This document shows positions 52,671 through 60,019 of a stretch of 64,000 bases of DNA, piece by piece. The notes below the pieces were generated by a model. That model did no database searches. It was not told the DNA's origin and saw only the letters and a program-made list of their open reading frames with translations. Position numbers and translations under genes: made by a program. This DNA is from Roseateles sp. (GTDB lineage: Bacteria > Pseudomonadota > Gammaproteobacteria > Burkholderiales > Burkholderiaceae_C): assembly GCA_016790285.1 (NCBI GenBank), contig JAEUPJ010000006.1:1-64000 (forward strand), written 5' to 3'. The stretch's first letter is position 1; the number at the start of each line of letters is the position of its first letter.

Positions 52671-53447
52671 TTACTGCTCGACGAAAGCGCGCTCGATGAC
52701 GTAGTCGCCCGGCGTCGTGGTGCTGCCTTCCTTGAAGTTGCGCAGCTCCAGCATCTGCTTCATGTCCTTGAGCAGGGCGGGGCTGCCGCACAGCATGATG
52801 CGGTCGTCCTCGGGGTTCAGCGGCGGCAGGCCCAGGTCGGCCTGCAGCTTGCCGGTCTGGATGAGGTCGGTGATGCGGCCCATGTTCTTGTAGGGCTCGC
52901 GCGTCACCGTGGGGTAGTACAGCAGCTGGTTGCTTGCGTACTCGCCCAGGAACTCGTGCTTGGGCAGGTCCACCGTGAGGTGGTCGTGGTAGGCCAGCTC
53001 GGCCACCTCGCGCACGCCGTGCACGATGATGACCTTCTCGAAGCGCTCGTACGTCTCGGGGTCGCGCACGATGCTGATGAAGGGCGCGAGACCCGTGCCG
53101 CTGCCCAGCAGGTACAGGTTCTTGCCCGGCAGCAGGTAGTCGATCAGCAGCGTGCCCGTGGGCTTGCGGCCGACGATGATCTTGTCGCCCGGCTTGATGT
53201 GCTGCAGCTTGGAGGTCAGCGGGCCGTCCGGCACCTTGATGCTCAGGAACTCGAGGTTTTCCTCGTAGTTGGCGCTGACGATGGAATAGGCGCGCAGCAG
53301 CGGCTTGCCGTTCTCGCCCTTCAGGCCAATCATCGTGAAATGACCGTTGGAGAAGCGCAGCGCCTGGTCGCGCGTCGTCGTGAAGCTGAACAGGCGGTCG
53401 GTCCAGTGGTGGACGGTCAGGACGGTCTCTTCGTTGAAGGCACTCAT
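52671..53447 (-). CDS. fpr: Ferredoxin--NADP reductase
   Basis: A 258-aa FAD enzyme that moves electrons between NADPH and ferredoxin or flavodoxin. FAD motif LLRAYSIVSANYEENLEF, then GPLTSKLQHIKPGD, NADP motif LYLLGSGTGLAPFISI and the late RIMLCGSPALLKDM are all in order; the C-terminus IERAFVEQ fits subclass IB bacterial reductases. The start MSAFNEETVL matches the family. It is 89 bases downstream of soxR on the same strand; in E. coli fpr belongs to the SoxRS regulon. Confidence 0.95.
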   Translation of the reverse strand: MSAFNEETVLTVHHWTDRLFSFTTTRDQALRFSNGHFTMIGLKGENGKPLLRAYSIVSANYEENLEFLSIKVPDGPLTSKLQHIKPGDKIIVGRKPTGTLLIDYLLPGKNLYLLGSGTGLAPFISIVRDPETYERFEKVIIVHGVREVAELAYHDHLTVDLPKHEFLGEYASNQLLYYPTVTREPYKNMGRITDLIQTGKLQADLGLPPLNPEDDRIMLCGSPALLKDMKQMLELRNFKEGSTTTPGDYVIERAFVEQ

Positions 53448-53536
53448 GGGCGCTCTCTGAGGTTCTGGTGGCGGGTAAACCCGGGATTTTCGCCCGGATC
53501 TGATATGCGGCTGTCGCCTAAGGGTCTGCGTTGCGG

Positions 53537-53971
53537 TCAAAGGTCCGTTTCGATGCGCAGAAGCCTGGCCCCGGCGCCGGTCGTCGCCACCTCGTCCTGC
53601 GGGTTGTACAGGGCGCAGGCCTTGAGCGACAGGCAGCCGCAGCCGATGCAGCCGGTGAGCCGTTCGCGCAACTGCTGCAGGGCGGCGATGCGTGCATCCA
53701 GCAGCGGCGCCCAGCTGGCCGACAGCCGGGCCCAGTCGGCCTTGGTCGGCGTTCGACTGTCGGGCAGGGTGGCCAAGGCTGCCTTGATCTGCGGCAAGCT
53801 CAGCCCCACCACCTGCGCCGCGCGGATGAAGGCCACCCGGCGCAGCGCGTGGCGCGGGTACTGGCGGTGGCCGCCGGCGCTGCGGCTGCCGGCGAGCAGG
53901 CCCTCGGCCTCATAGAAGCGCAGCGCGCTGGCCGCCACGCCCGAGCGCCGGGCCAGCTGGCCGATGGACAT
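53537..53971 (-). CDS. soxR: Redox-sensing MerR-family regulator SoxR
   Basis: A 144-aa regulator from the start MSIGQLARRSGVAASALRFYE: a MerR-type winged helix (to about residue 65), a dimerisation helix, and the [2Fe-2S] motif CIGCGCLSLKAC near the C-terminus, which defines SoxR. It would activate targets when its cluster is oxidised by redox-cycling quinones or phenazines. An in-frame ATG at 54013 would add 14 residues, but that stretch is encoded by the predicted SoxR operator, so the shorter start is preferred. fpr follows; a questin-oxidase-like gene diverges. Confidence 0.92.
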   Translation of the reverse strand: MSIGQLARRSGVAASALRFYEAEGLLAGSRSAGGHRQYPRHALRRVAFIRAAQVVGLSLPQIKAALATLPDSRTPTKADWARLSASWAPLLDARIAALQQLRERLTGCIGCGCLSLKACALYNPQDEVATTGAGARLLRIETDL

Positions 53972-53985
53972 CGGCGCGGGGCTTG

Positions 53986-54005
53986 ACTTCAAGTTCACTT
54001 CAACT
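53986..54005. promoter_or_regulatory. Predicted SoxR box
   Basis: ACTTCAAGTTCACTTCAACT matches the enterobacterial-type SoxR box (ACCTCAAGTTAACTTGAGGT) at 15 of 20 positions by hand count. It lies between divergent soxR and the gene at 54049, with TTGACT overlapping its left edge, as in MerR-family promoters with stretched spacers. A matching -10 is not clear. Confidence 0.6.
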
Positions 54006-54048
54006 TCGACCATGGCGGCATGTTCTCACCAAACCACCCCAGCCGCCC

Positions 54049-55050
54049 ATGAACACCGCCGCCATCACTGCCCCCACGCCGGCCACGCTGTCGCAGCTGC
54101 ACCATCTGCTGGACGCGGGCCTCGCCCTGTCCGCCACCTACCGTGGCGCGCTGAGCAGCCACCTGCCGATGGGCCAGCAGGCGCTGCTGGAGCTCGGCGC
54201 CTCGGCCGAACGCCTGCAGGCCTGGACGGAGCGTGAGACGTCTGTGCTGGAGCCGCAGACCCGCGCCCGCGCGGCGCGGGTGGACATCGCCCGTGATCTC
54301 GGCCGGCCCGACAGCGACCCCGCCTGGCGCGCCCACTTCGCAGGCCTCATCGCGCAGCGGGGCCCGGCGTCGGCGCTGCGCGAGGCGCTTCCCATGCTGC
54401 TGCCGGGTGCCGGGGCGGCCGCCTTCCACGGGCTCATCCGCACCGCGCACGCCGTGCTGGCGGGCCATGACGGCGAGCTGGCCGCGGGCCTCGCGCACTG
54501 GGCGGCGTGCTTCCTGCCGCTGCCTGCGGCGGGCGGTGCCACCGCGTTGGACCTCGCCAGCGGCCTCGACGCCCTGGCGCGCCTGCCGCGGCCAGCCGGT
54601 GCGGCAGGCGGCCTCATCTTCGAGCGCATGCGTGCCTGGGGCGGCGTGCCGGGCTTTGCCGACATCGCCGGCGGCCTGCCCGCTGAGCCAGACAGCCTGC
54701 GCGAGCTGGCCCTGCTGGCCGCGCGCACCTACGCCGCCACCGGCAACTTCACCGTGCTGCACCTGCTGACCGCCTGCCACGCGATGACTGTGCTGATGCC
54801 CTGGTGGCCCACGCCCGGGTTGCCGCGCGGCTTCGTCACGGCCGCCGCGGCGGGGCTGCTGGCCAGCGGGGCCACGCCAGCCCTGGCACTCGCACGGCCC
54901 CCCAGCCGCCCCTGGCCGGCCCTCATCTCGGCCGCCTGCGCCCAGGACGACGCCCACGTCATCAAGTTGACCCACGCCGCCTGGCGCCTGGGTCGGCGCT
55001 GGCCCGACGCGGCCTGGCGCGCGGCCGTGGAGCGCGCGATTCCAGTTTGA
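54049..55050 (+). CDS. Questin oxidase-like (DUF4243) protein
   Basis: A 333-aa, mostly helical protein that reads as the questin oxidase family: an opening LLDAGLALSATYRGALSSHLPMG, LIRTAHAVLAGH, a middle LAARTYAATGNFTVLHLLTACHAM, and a late DDAHVIKLTHAAWRL. Fungal members carry out Baeyer-Villiger cleavage of anthraquinones; bacterial ones are untested. It diverges from soxR across the SoxR box, which suggests induction by quinones or other redox cyclers. Start MNTAAITAPTP chosen as the first ATG after the operator. Confidence 0.8.
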   Translation: MNTAAITAPTPATLSQLHHLLDAGLALSATYRGALSSHLPMGQQALLELGASAERLQAWTERETSVLEPQTRARAARVDIARDLGRPDSDPAWRAHFAGLIAQRGPASALREALPMLLPGAGAAAFHGLIRTAHAVLAGHDGELAAGLAHWAACFLPLPAAGGATALDLASGLDALARLPRPAGAAGGLIFERMRAWGGVPGFADIAGGLPAEPDSLRELALLAARTYAATGNFTVLHLLTACHAMTVLMPWWPTPGLPRGFVTAAAAGLLASGATPALALARPPSRPWPALISAACAQDDAHVIKLTHAAWRLGRRWPDAAWRAAVERAIPV

Positions 55051-55076
55051 TGGATTCAAATTCCAGTAAACTGGAA
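55040..55076. promoter_or_regulatory. Operator and promoter of the XRE-cupin gene
   Basis: The inverted repeat TTCCAGT-AA-ACTGGAA (55061-55076) is preceded by a further half-site TTCCAGTTT (55040-55048) that overlaps the upstream stop codon. TAAACT (55067-55072), inside the palindrome, is 6 nt from the ATG and could be the -10, so binding would block transcription. Autoregulation by the XRE protein is the likely use. Confidence 0.6.
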
Positions 55077-55078
55077 GC

Positions 55079-55645
55079 ATGGACATCACCGAACGTATCG
55101 GCCGCCGCCTGCACGCGCTGCGCATGGCCGCGGGCCTGTCGCTGGACGCGCTGGCGCACAAGAGCGGCGTCAGCCGCTCCAACATCTCCCTGATCGAGCG
55201 CGGCCAGAGCAGCCCGACGGCGGTGGTGCTCGACAAGCTCTCATCGGCCCTCGGTGTGAGCGTGGCCTCGATGTTCGAGGCTGGGGAGGCGCCCGCTGCG
55301 CCGTCCCCGCTGGCCCGCGTGGCCGATCAGCCCGTGTGGCGCGACCCGGCCTCGGGCTACCTGCGCCGCAATGTGTCGCCGCCGGGCGTCTCGCCGCTGC
55401 AGCTGGTGGACGTGATCTTCCCGCCGGGCCAGCGTGTGCAGTTCGAGACGTCCGCGCGCGACGCCGACATCCACCAGCTCATCTGGATGATCGACGGCGC
55501 CATGGACATCGGCCACGGCGCCGAGCGCTGGCAGCTGCAGCCCGGCGACTGCCTGGCCATGCGGCTGGATGCCCCCATCACCTTCCACAACCCGGGCACC
55601 CAACCGGCCCGCTACCTCGTCGCCCTCACCGGAGCCCAGCCATGA
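55079..55645 (+). CDS. XRE-family regulator with C-terminal cupin domain
   Basis: A 188-aa regulator. The helix-turn-helix is at residues about 5-60 (RLHALRMAAGLSLDALAHKSGVSRSNISLIERGQSSPT), followed by a cupin fold (about 105-182, with DADIHQLIWMIDGAMDIGHG and LQPGDCLAMRL). Such proteins often sense small molecules and control a nearby enzyme or exporter. Its stop overlaps a GNAT acetyltransferase gene by 4 bases, a very common pair. Confidence 0.95.
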   Translation: MDITERIGRRLHALRMAAGLSLDALAHKSGVSRSNISLIERGQSSPTAVVLDKLSSALGVSVASMFEAGEAPAAPSPLARVADQPVWRDPASGYLRRNVSPPGVSPLQLVDVIFPPGQRVQFETSARDADIHQLIWMIDGAMDIGHGAERWQLQPGDCLAMRLDAPITFHNPGTQPARYLVALTGAQP

Positions 55646-56172
55646 CGGTCACGATCCGCGAACTCGATGGCGCCGACGCGCTGGCCCGCGCCGAGGAACT
55701 CGCCGACGTGCTGCGCGACTGCGTGGAGGGCGGCGCCTCGGTCGGCTTCATGCTGCCGCTGGCCCAGGGGCGGCCTGAAGCCTTCTGGCGCCGTGTCGCG
55801 GCAGGGGTGGCGGCGGGCGAGCGCCATCTCTTCGCGGCTGAAGACGAGCGCGGGCGCCTGTGCGGCACGCTGTCGCTCGTTGTCGACATGCCCGACAACC
55901 AGCCCCACCGGGCCGACGTCTCCAAGATGCTCGTGCACCGCCGCGCGCGCCGGCAGGGCATTGCCGAGCAGCTGCTGCGTGCACTGGAGGCCAAGGCTCG
56001 CGCGCTGGGCAAGACCACGCTGGTGCTGGACACGGTGACGGGCAGCGACGCCTCCCGGCTGTACGAGCGACTGGGCTGGCAGAAGGCCGGCGACATCCCG
56101 AACTACGCGCTCATGCCTGACGGCGCGCCGTGCTCGACGACGTACTACTTCCGCATGCTCACCCCAGCGTAG
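55642..56172 (+). CDS. GNAT-family N-acetyltransferase
   Basis: A 176-aa acetyltransferase. The acetyl-CoA site MLVHRRARRQGIAEQLLRALE is intact (motif A, R/Q-x-x-G-x-A), followed by GKTTLVLDTVTGSDASRLYERLGWQKAG. The substrate is unknown; membership of a two-gene unit with an XRE-cupin regulator suggests detoxification or small-molecule modification. Its stop codon lies within an inverted repeat shared with the next gene's stop. Confidence 0.92.
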   Translation: MTVTIRELDGADALARAEELADVLRDCVEGGASVGFMLPLAQGRPEAFWRRVAAGVAAGERHLFAAEDERGRLCGTLSLVVDMPDNQPHRADVSKMLVHRRARRQGIAEQLLRALEAKARALGKTTLVLDTVTGSDASRLYERLGWQKAGDIPNYALMPDGAPCSTTYYFRMLTPA

Positions 56173-56237
56173 GGCGGGTCCAGACCCGCCATCCCCACGG
56201 CCTGTCAAGGTTCGTGGCGGGTCTTGACCCGCCCTAC
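56169..56237. repeat. Interrupted inverted repeat between convergent genes
   Basis: GTAGGGCGGGTC on the left and GACCCGCCCTAC on the right are perfect 12-base arms; each arm also forms its own small stem (GGCGGGTC-GACCCGCC). Both stop codons, TAG of the GNAT gene and TAG of the AAA+ gene, are the outermost bases. It resembles REP-like palindromes and could end both transcripts. Confidence 0.65.
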
Positions 56238-58540
56238 CGGAACCCGATCCCGCGCCGCTCGCGCACCTCGGGCTTGGCGCGGTGCTCGGCCTCCAGCTGC
56301 GCCAGGAACTCGTCCGGCGTGAAGGCCTCGCCGAGGATCTCGACCTGGTGGCGCACGGCGGCGAAGTCGCCGTGGGTGAGGCAGTCCAGCGCGGCCAGTC
56401 GTGTGCGTTGCTCGCTGGTGGGCGCCGCTGCCGCTTCGCGCTCGAACATGGCCAGGCGCTGCTCGGGCTTCAGCGCCTTGAAACGGATCTTGAACGCGAA
56501 GCGCCGCAGCGCGGCTTCGTCCAGGTCGTCGAAGAGGTTGGTCGTGCAGATGAACAGGCCGTTGAAGCGCTCCATGCCGGCCAGCATCTCGTTGACTTCG
56601 CTGACCTCGTAATTGCGCTCCGCGTGCTTGCGGCTGCGCAGGAAGCTGTCGGCCTCGTCCAGCAGGAGCACGGCGCCCTCGGTCTGGGCGGTCTCAAACA
56701 TCCGGGCCATGTTCTGCTCGGTCTCGCCGACGAACTTGCTGGCGATGTCGCTGGCGCGCTTGACCATCAGCGGCCGGCCCAGGGCCTGGGCGATGTGTTC
56801 GGCCAGGGCCGTCTTGCCGCTGCCGGGCGGGCCGTAGAAGCACAGCTGGCCGCGGCCCGTGCGGCGCAGGGCCTCGACGATGCGCGGGATCTCGAAGCGA
56901 CTCTCGCAGTTCAGCAGGTCCAGCGCGTACTGCGTGACGCAGGGGCGGGCGAGGCTCGCGGCGTCGTCGCGGCCCAGGGCCTTGTCGGCATTGAGCAGCT
57001 GGCGCTCGATGAGCTTCTCGGCGTCGGGCGCCGAACCGGCCAACTGCGCGAAGCGCACGGCGGTGCGGATCTGCGCGGGCGTGAGGCCGGGGCGCTCGGC
57101 CAGCTTGGCCACGAACGCCTCGCTCACGGCCACTTCGCCCAGCGCCTTGGCCACCAGCCCGCGCCGCGCACCCGGCGGCGGCGACTTCAGCTCCAGGTGG
57201 TACTGGAAGCGGCGGCGAAAGGCCGGGTCGATCTGCTCGATGCGGTTGGTCACCCAGATCACGGGCACGGGGTTGGTCTCGAGGATCTGGTTGACCCAGG
57301 CCTTGCCGCTGACCGAGTTGCTCAGGCCGCTTTCACCGCTGGCATCCAGCCGGTTCAGCAGCGAGGCGGTGTCGCTGGACAGCGGCGGGAAGACGTCCTC
57401 GACCTCGTCGAAGAGCAGCGCGACATTGGCGCTGGCCTTCAGGAAGACCTGGCTGATCTGCAACGAGCGGTAGCGGTCGCGCCCGGACAGCGAGTTGCCG
57501 TCGCGGTCGGCGTACTCCACCTCGTACAGGTCCAGGCCTGCGGCGGCGGCGGCCACCTTGGCGAGTTCGGTCTTGCCGGTGCCGGGTGGGCCGTAGAGCA
57601 GCACGTTCACGCCACTGGCGTGCGTGGCCACGGCCTGGCGCAGCAGGCCGCGCAGCAGGTCCAGGTCGTCGCTGACGAACTGGAAGTCCCCCGGCGCCAG
57701 CGTGCTGGGCGTGGCCGGCCGCGTGAAGACGGCCATCAGGTCGTGCGGGCCCTGGTACTCGCGCATGAGCACCGGCGGGAGCTGGTCGCTGACCTTCATC
57801 AGGTCGGCCAGGTCGGTGATGTTGTGCTCGGAGATGAGGTTCTCGACCATGCCGATGCGCTCGAGCCGCGAGCCGGCGCGCAGGGCCTCGGCCACCTCGC
57901 GTTCGTCCACGCCGGCCACCGCCGCGATCGCGGCGAAGGCCTCCTGGGCGGTGTTGACCTTGAACTCGACGAGGGCGCCGCGCAGCTCGCGCTGGTAGCG
58001 GGCCAGCGTGCCGTACAGCAGGATGGCGCGCTCGGCCGGGTTGAGCTGCAGCAGCTGCCCGAGGGCGGCGATGTTCTTCTCGACCAGCGTGGACTCGCGC
58101 TTGAGCTGGCGGTCCAGGTGCTCGCAGGTGGTGGCGAGCAGCGCCATCATGTCCTTGGGCGCGTCCTTGACGTACTCGTCCAGGTAGAAGAAGAGCGTGC
58201 CCTCGGAGAACGGGCCGCTCCACTGGCCGAAGCGTTCGAGGAAGGCCTCGTCGCCCAGGCCCTCGTGGCCGCGCCAGAGCTCATTGCCGGCGCAGCGCTG
58301 CGTCAGGTAGCCGCGCAGGCGCTGCAGCACGCGGGTGGGCCAGACGAGGTGCCGGCCCGTGAAGGACAGCAAACCGTTGAAATCGCGCCGCAGGTTGAAG
58401 CGGCCGGCGTGCTTGACGGTGAGCGTCAGCACGAACTGCGAGCACATGCGGTCCAGCACGGGGGCGCTGTCCAGGCCGGGCGAAGGCAGCACACGGGCTG
58501 AGGCCCGGGAGGCTGTCTCTGCGGCGGCTCGCTTCACCAT
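56234..58540 (-). CDS. Tandem AAA+ ATPase (uncharacterised)
   Basis: A 768-aa protein with two AAA+ modules. The N-terminal 300 residues are a helical domain of unknown type. Module 1 has Walker A GPPGTGKTELAK (near 317), Walker B ALLFDEVED (near 375) and a sensor/arginine-finger region around DPAFRRRFQYHLEL. Module 2 has GPPGSGKTALAE (near 570), VLLLDEADSF (near 627) and EAALRRFAFKIRF. Both look active. The layout recalls hexameric unfoldases, but there is no peptidase-binding motif or known N-domain. It stands alone between convergent and head-on neighbours. Confidence 0.85.
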   Translation of the reverse strand: MVKRAAAETASRASARVLPSPGLDSAPVLDRMCSQFVLTLTVKHAGRFNLRRDFNGLLSFTGRHLVWPTRVLQRLRGYLTQRCAGNELWRGHEGLGDEAFLERFGQWSGPFSEGTLFFYLDEYVKDAPKDMMALLATTCEHLDRQLKRESTLVEKNIAALGQLLQLNPAERAILLYGTLARYQRELRGALVEFKVNTAQEAFAAIAAVAGVDEREVAEALRAGSRLERIGMVENLISEHNITDLADLMKVSDQLPPVLMREYQGPHDLMAVFTRPATPSTLAPGDFQFVSDDLDLLRGLLRQAVATHASGVNVLLYGPPGTGKTELAKVAAAAAGLDLYEVEYADRDGNSLSGRDRYRSLQISQVFLKASANVALLFDEVEDVFPPLSSDTASLLNRLDASGESGLSNSVSGKAWVNQILETNPVPVIWVTNRIEQIDPAFRRRFQYHLELKSPPPGARRGLVAKALGEVAVSEAFVAKLAERPGLTPAQIRTAVRFAQLAGSAPDAEKLIERQLLNADKALGRDDAASLARPCVTQYALDLLNCESRFEIPRIVEALRRTGRGQLCFYGPPGSGKTALAEHIAQALGRPLMVKRASDIASKFVGETEQNMARMFETAQTEGAVLLLDEADSFLRSRKHAERNYEVSEVNEMLAGMERFNGLFICTTNLFDDLDEAALRRFAFKIRFKALKPEQRLAMFEREAAAAPTSEQRTRLAALDCLTHGDFAAVRHQVEILGEAFTPDEFLAQLEAEHRAKPEVRERRGIGFR

Positions 58541-58635
58541 CGATGGACTCCTTGCCCGGCGCGAAACCGCCGGCGCGAACCCATCTTGTATCAGGCTTGG
58601 GACCCGCGCAATGCGTCAGTCATCCCACAAAGTGT

Positions 58636-58917
58636 TCAGTGCATCACGACGGGTTGCTGGCCCATCACGGCGTAGCGCTCGATGAAGGCGTCGAGGTCGT
58701 CCTCCGAGGGCTCGCCCTCGTCCATGATGGCCTGCACGCCCTGCTGGAAGGATTCGGCCAGCGCGCCCTCGATGAAGATTTCCTTGCGGGCGAACTTGTC
58801 GACGATCTCGAAACCCCCGCGGTTGAGCTGCGGACCGGCCTCGACCTCATGGAGCTCGGCGGTCGGTACGTCGAACTGGACGACGATGAAGCTGTCGGAG
58901 TTGTAGAGCATGTGCAT
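58636..58917 (-). CDS. DUF3567 family protein
   Basis: A 93-aa acidic protein of a family found mainly in betaproteobacteria. It opens MHMLYNSDSFIVVQFDVP, then GGFEIVDKFARKEIFIEGALAE and ends in a helix EDDLDAFIERYAVMGQQPVV. Function is unknown. It is a single-gene unit with about 95 bases on one side and 160 on the other. Confidence 0.9.
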   Translation of the reverse strand: MHMLYNSDSFIVVQFDVPTAELHEVEAGPQLNRGGFEIVDKFARKEIFIEGALAESFQQGVQAIMDEGEPSEDDLDAFIERYAVMGQQPVVMH

Positions 58918-59079
58918 GGCGTTCCCCTCGTGGCTTCAACTGCGGATGCGGCTGGGGGTTTCAAGCCCCGGTTGGTCCAAATACTGGCAGAACGCGGCGC
59001 TCATCGGGTCATCCCTGGCGCCGACAACGTGTAGGAAGCGTCAGGAGTTCACGTGGGAGGCGGCGCCCTGCGTGCAGTC
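58918..59079. other. Intergenic region DUF3567-DUF3108
   Basis: 160 bases with no gene that I can support. It must contain the promoter of the DUF3567 gene; GAGGGGAACGCC precedes that ATG as ribosome site. No repeat or clear terminator is seen. Confidence 0.5.
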
Positions 59080-59985
59080 TCAGCCCTCAACGCCGCCCAG
59101 TCGGATCTCGAACCCCCGCGTTTCGGGGTCTCCTTGACGAAGGCGCACCGGCCAGTAGCCGCGTGCGGGGTCCAGCCACAGCTCGACGCCCGGATCGCGC
59201 TCGCCCAGGGGCTGGCGGCGCAGGTGCAGGGTGCCGGCGTCCTCGGGCGCGGCGTCCACGGCCTCGAACACCCACTCGCGCAGCTCGCCCCGCAGCCCCG
59301 CCACCCACACGCGCCAGCGCCCGCCCGGGGCGGGGTTGGCCTGCACCAGGGCGGCGAGCTGCACCCACCACGAGAGGCGGTCCTGGGCGCCTTCGGGCAG
59401 CTCCAGCCGCGCAGGCGTCGCCGAGAAGCTGACGACCCGCTCCTCGGCGTCGAAGTTGATGGCCTGGCGGTCCTGCCCGCCTCGCTGCAGGGCGAAGCGT
59501 TCCGGCGCCAGCCCGCCTTGGCCCATGTGGCCGAGGCTTTCCCAGGCGGGCAGCGTGCGTTCGCCGATGCGGCGGGTCAGGCGCAGGCTGTAGCGGCCGT
59601 CCGCTTCGGGCCGCCAGTCGAGCAGCGCCTCGCCGTCCTGGCCGCCCTGGCGCAGGCGGTAGGGCCAGGAGAGCGGGCCGGCCAGGCGCAGCGGCGGGGT
59701 ATCCGCACGGGGCGTAGGGGCATCGACGGCCGGCAGGGGCGGGGCGGGCGGTGGCGCCTCCCGCGGCGTGCTGCGCGCCGGGGGCGTGGGCATGAGGGTG
59801 GCGGGGGCGGATTCCGGCAGCGGCAACGGCACGCGGGGCGGCACGGCGACAGCCAGCGTCACGGCCCGGCTGGGCCGGCTGGCCTCGTCGCGCAGCCGCT
59901 CTCCGCCCAGCAGCGCCACGTGGGCGAGCAGGCTGGCCGCCAGCGCGAGCCAGGCGGCGCCGGGGAGGGCAGGCAGGGCGCGCAT
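59080..59985 (-). CDS. DUF3108 domain protein with N-terminal membrane anchor
   Basis: A 301-aa protein. One membrane segment near the N-terminus (AAWLALAASLLAHVALLGG), then a proline-rich linker (about 45-95), then a DUF3108 beta-barrel-like domain: WPYRLRQGGQDGEALLDWRP, YSLRLTRRIGERTLPAWESL, and WLDPARGYWPVRLRQGDPE near the end. The domain is periplasmic and of unknown function. It diverges from the FAH-like gene across 34 bases. Confidence 0.88.
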   Translation of the reverse strand: MRALPALPGAAWLALAASLLAHVALLGGERLRDEASRPSRAVTLAVAVPPRVPLPLPESAPATLMPTPPARSTPREAPPPAPPLPAVDAPTPRADTPPLRLAGPLSWPYRLRQGGQDGEALLDWRPEADGRYSLRLTRRIGERTLPAWESLGHMGQGGLAPERFALQRGGQDRQAINFDAEERVVSFSATPARLELPEGAQDRLSWWVQLAALVQANPAPGGRWRVWVAGLRGELREWVFEAVDAAPEDAGTLHLRRQPLGERDPGVELWLDPARGYWPVRLRQGDPETRGFEIRLGGVEG

Positions 59986-60019
59986 CGCACAATGCTGCCA
60001 TCAACCCGAACCTGACCCG

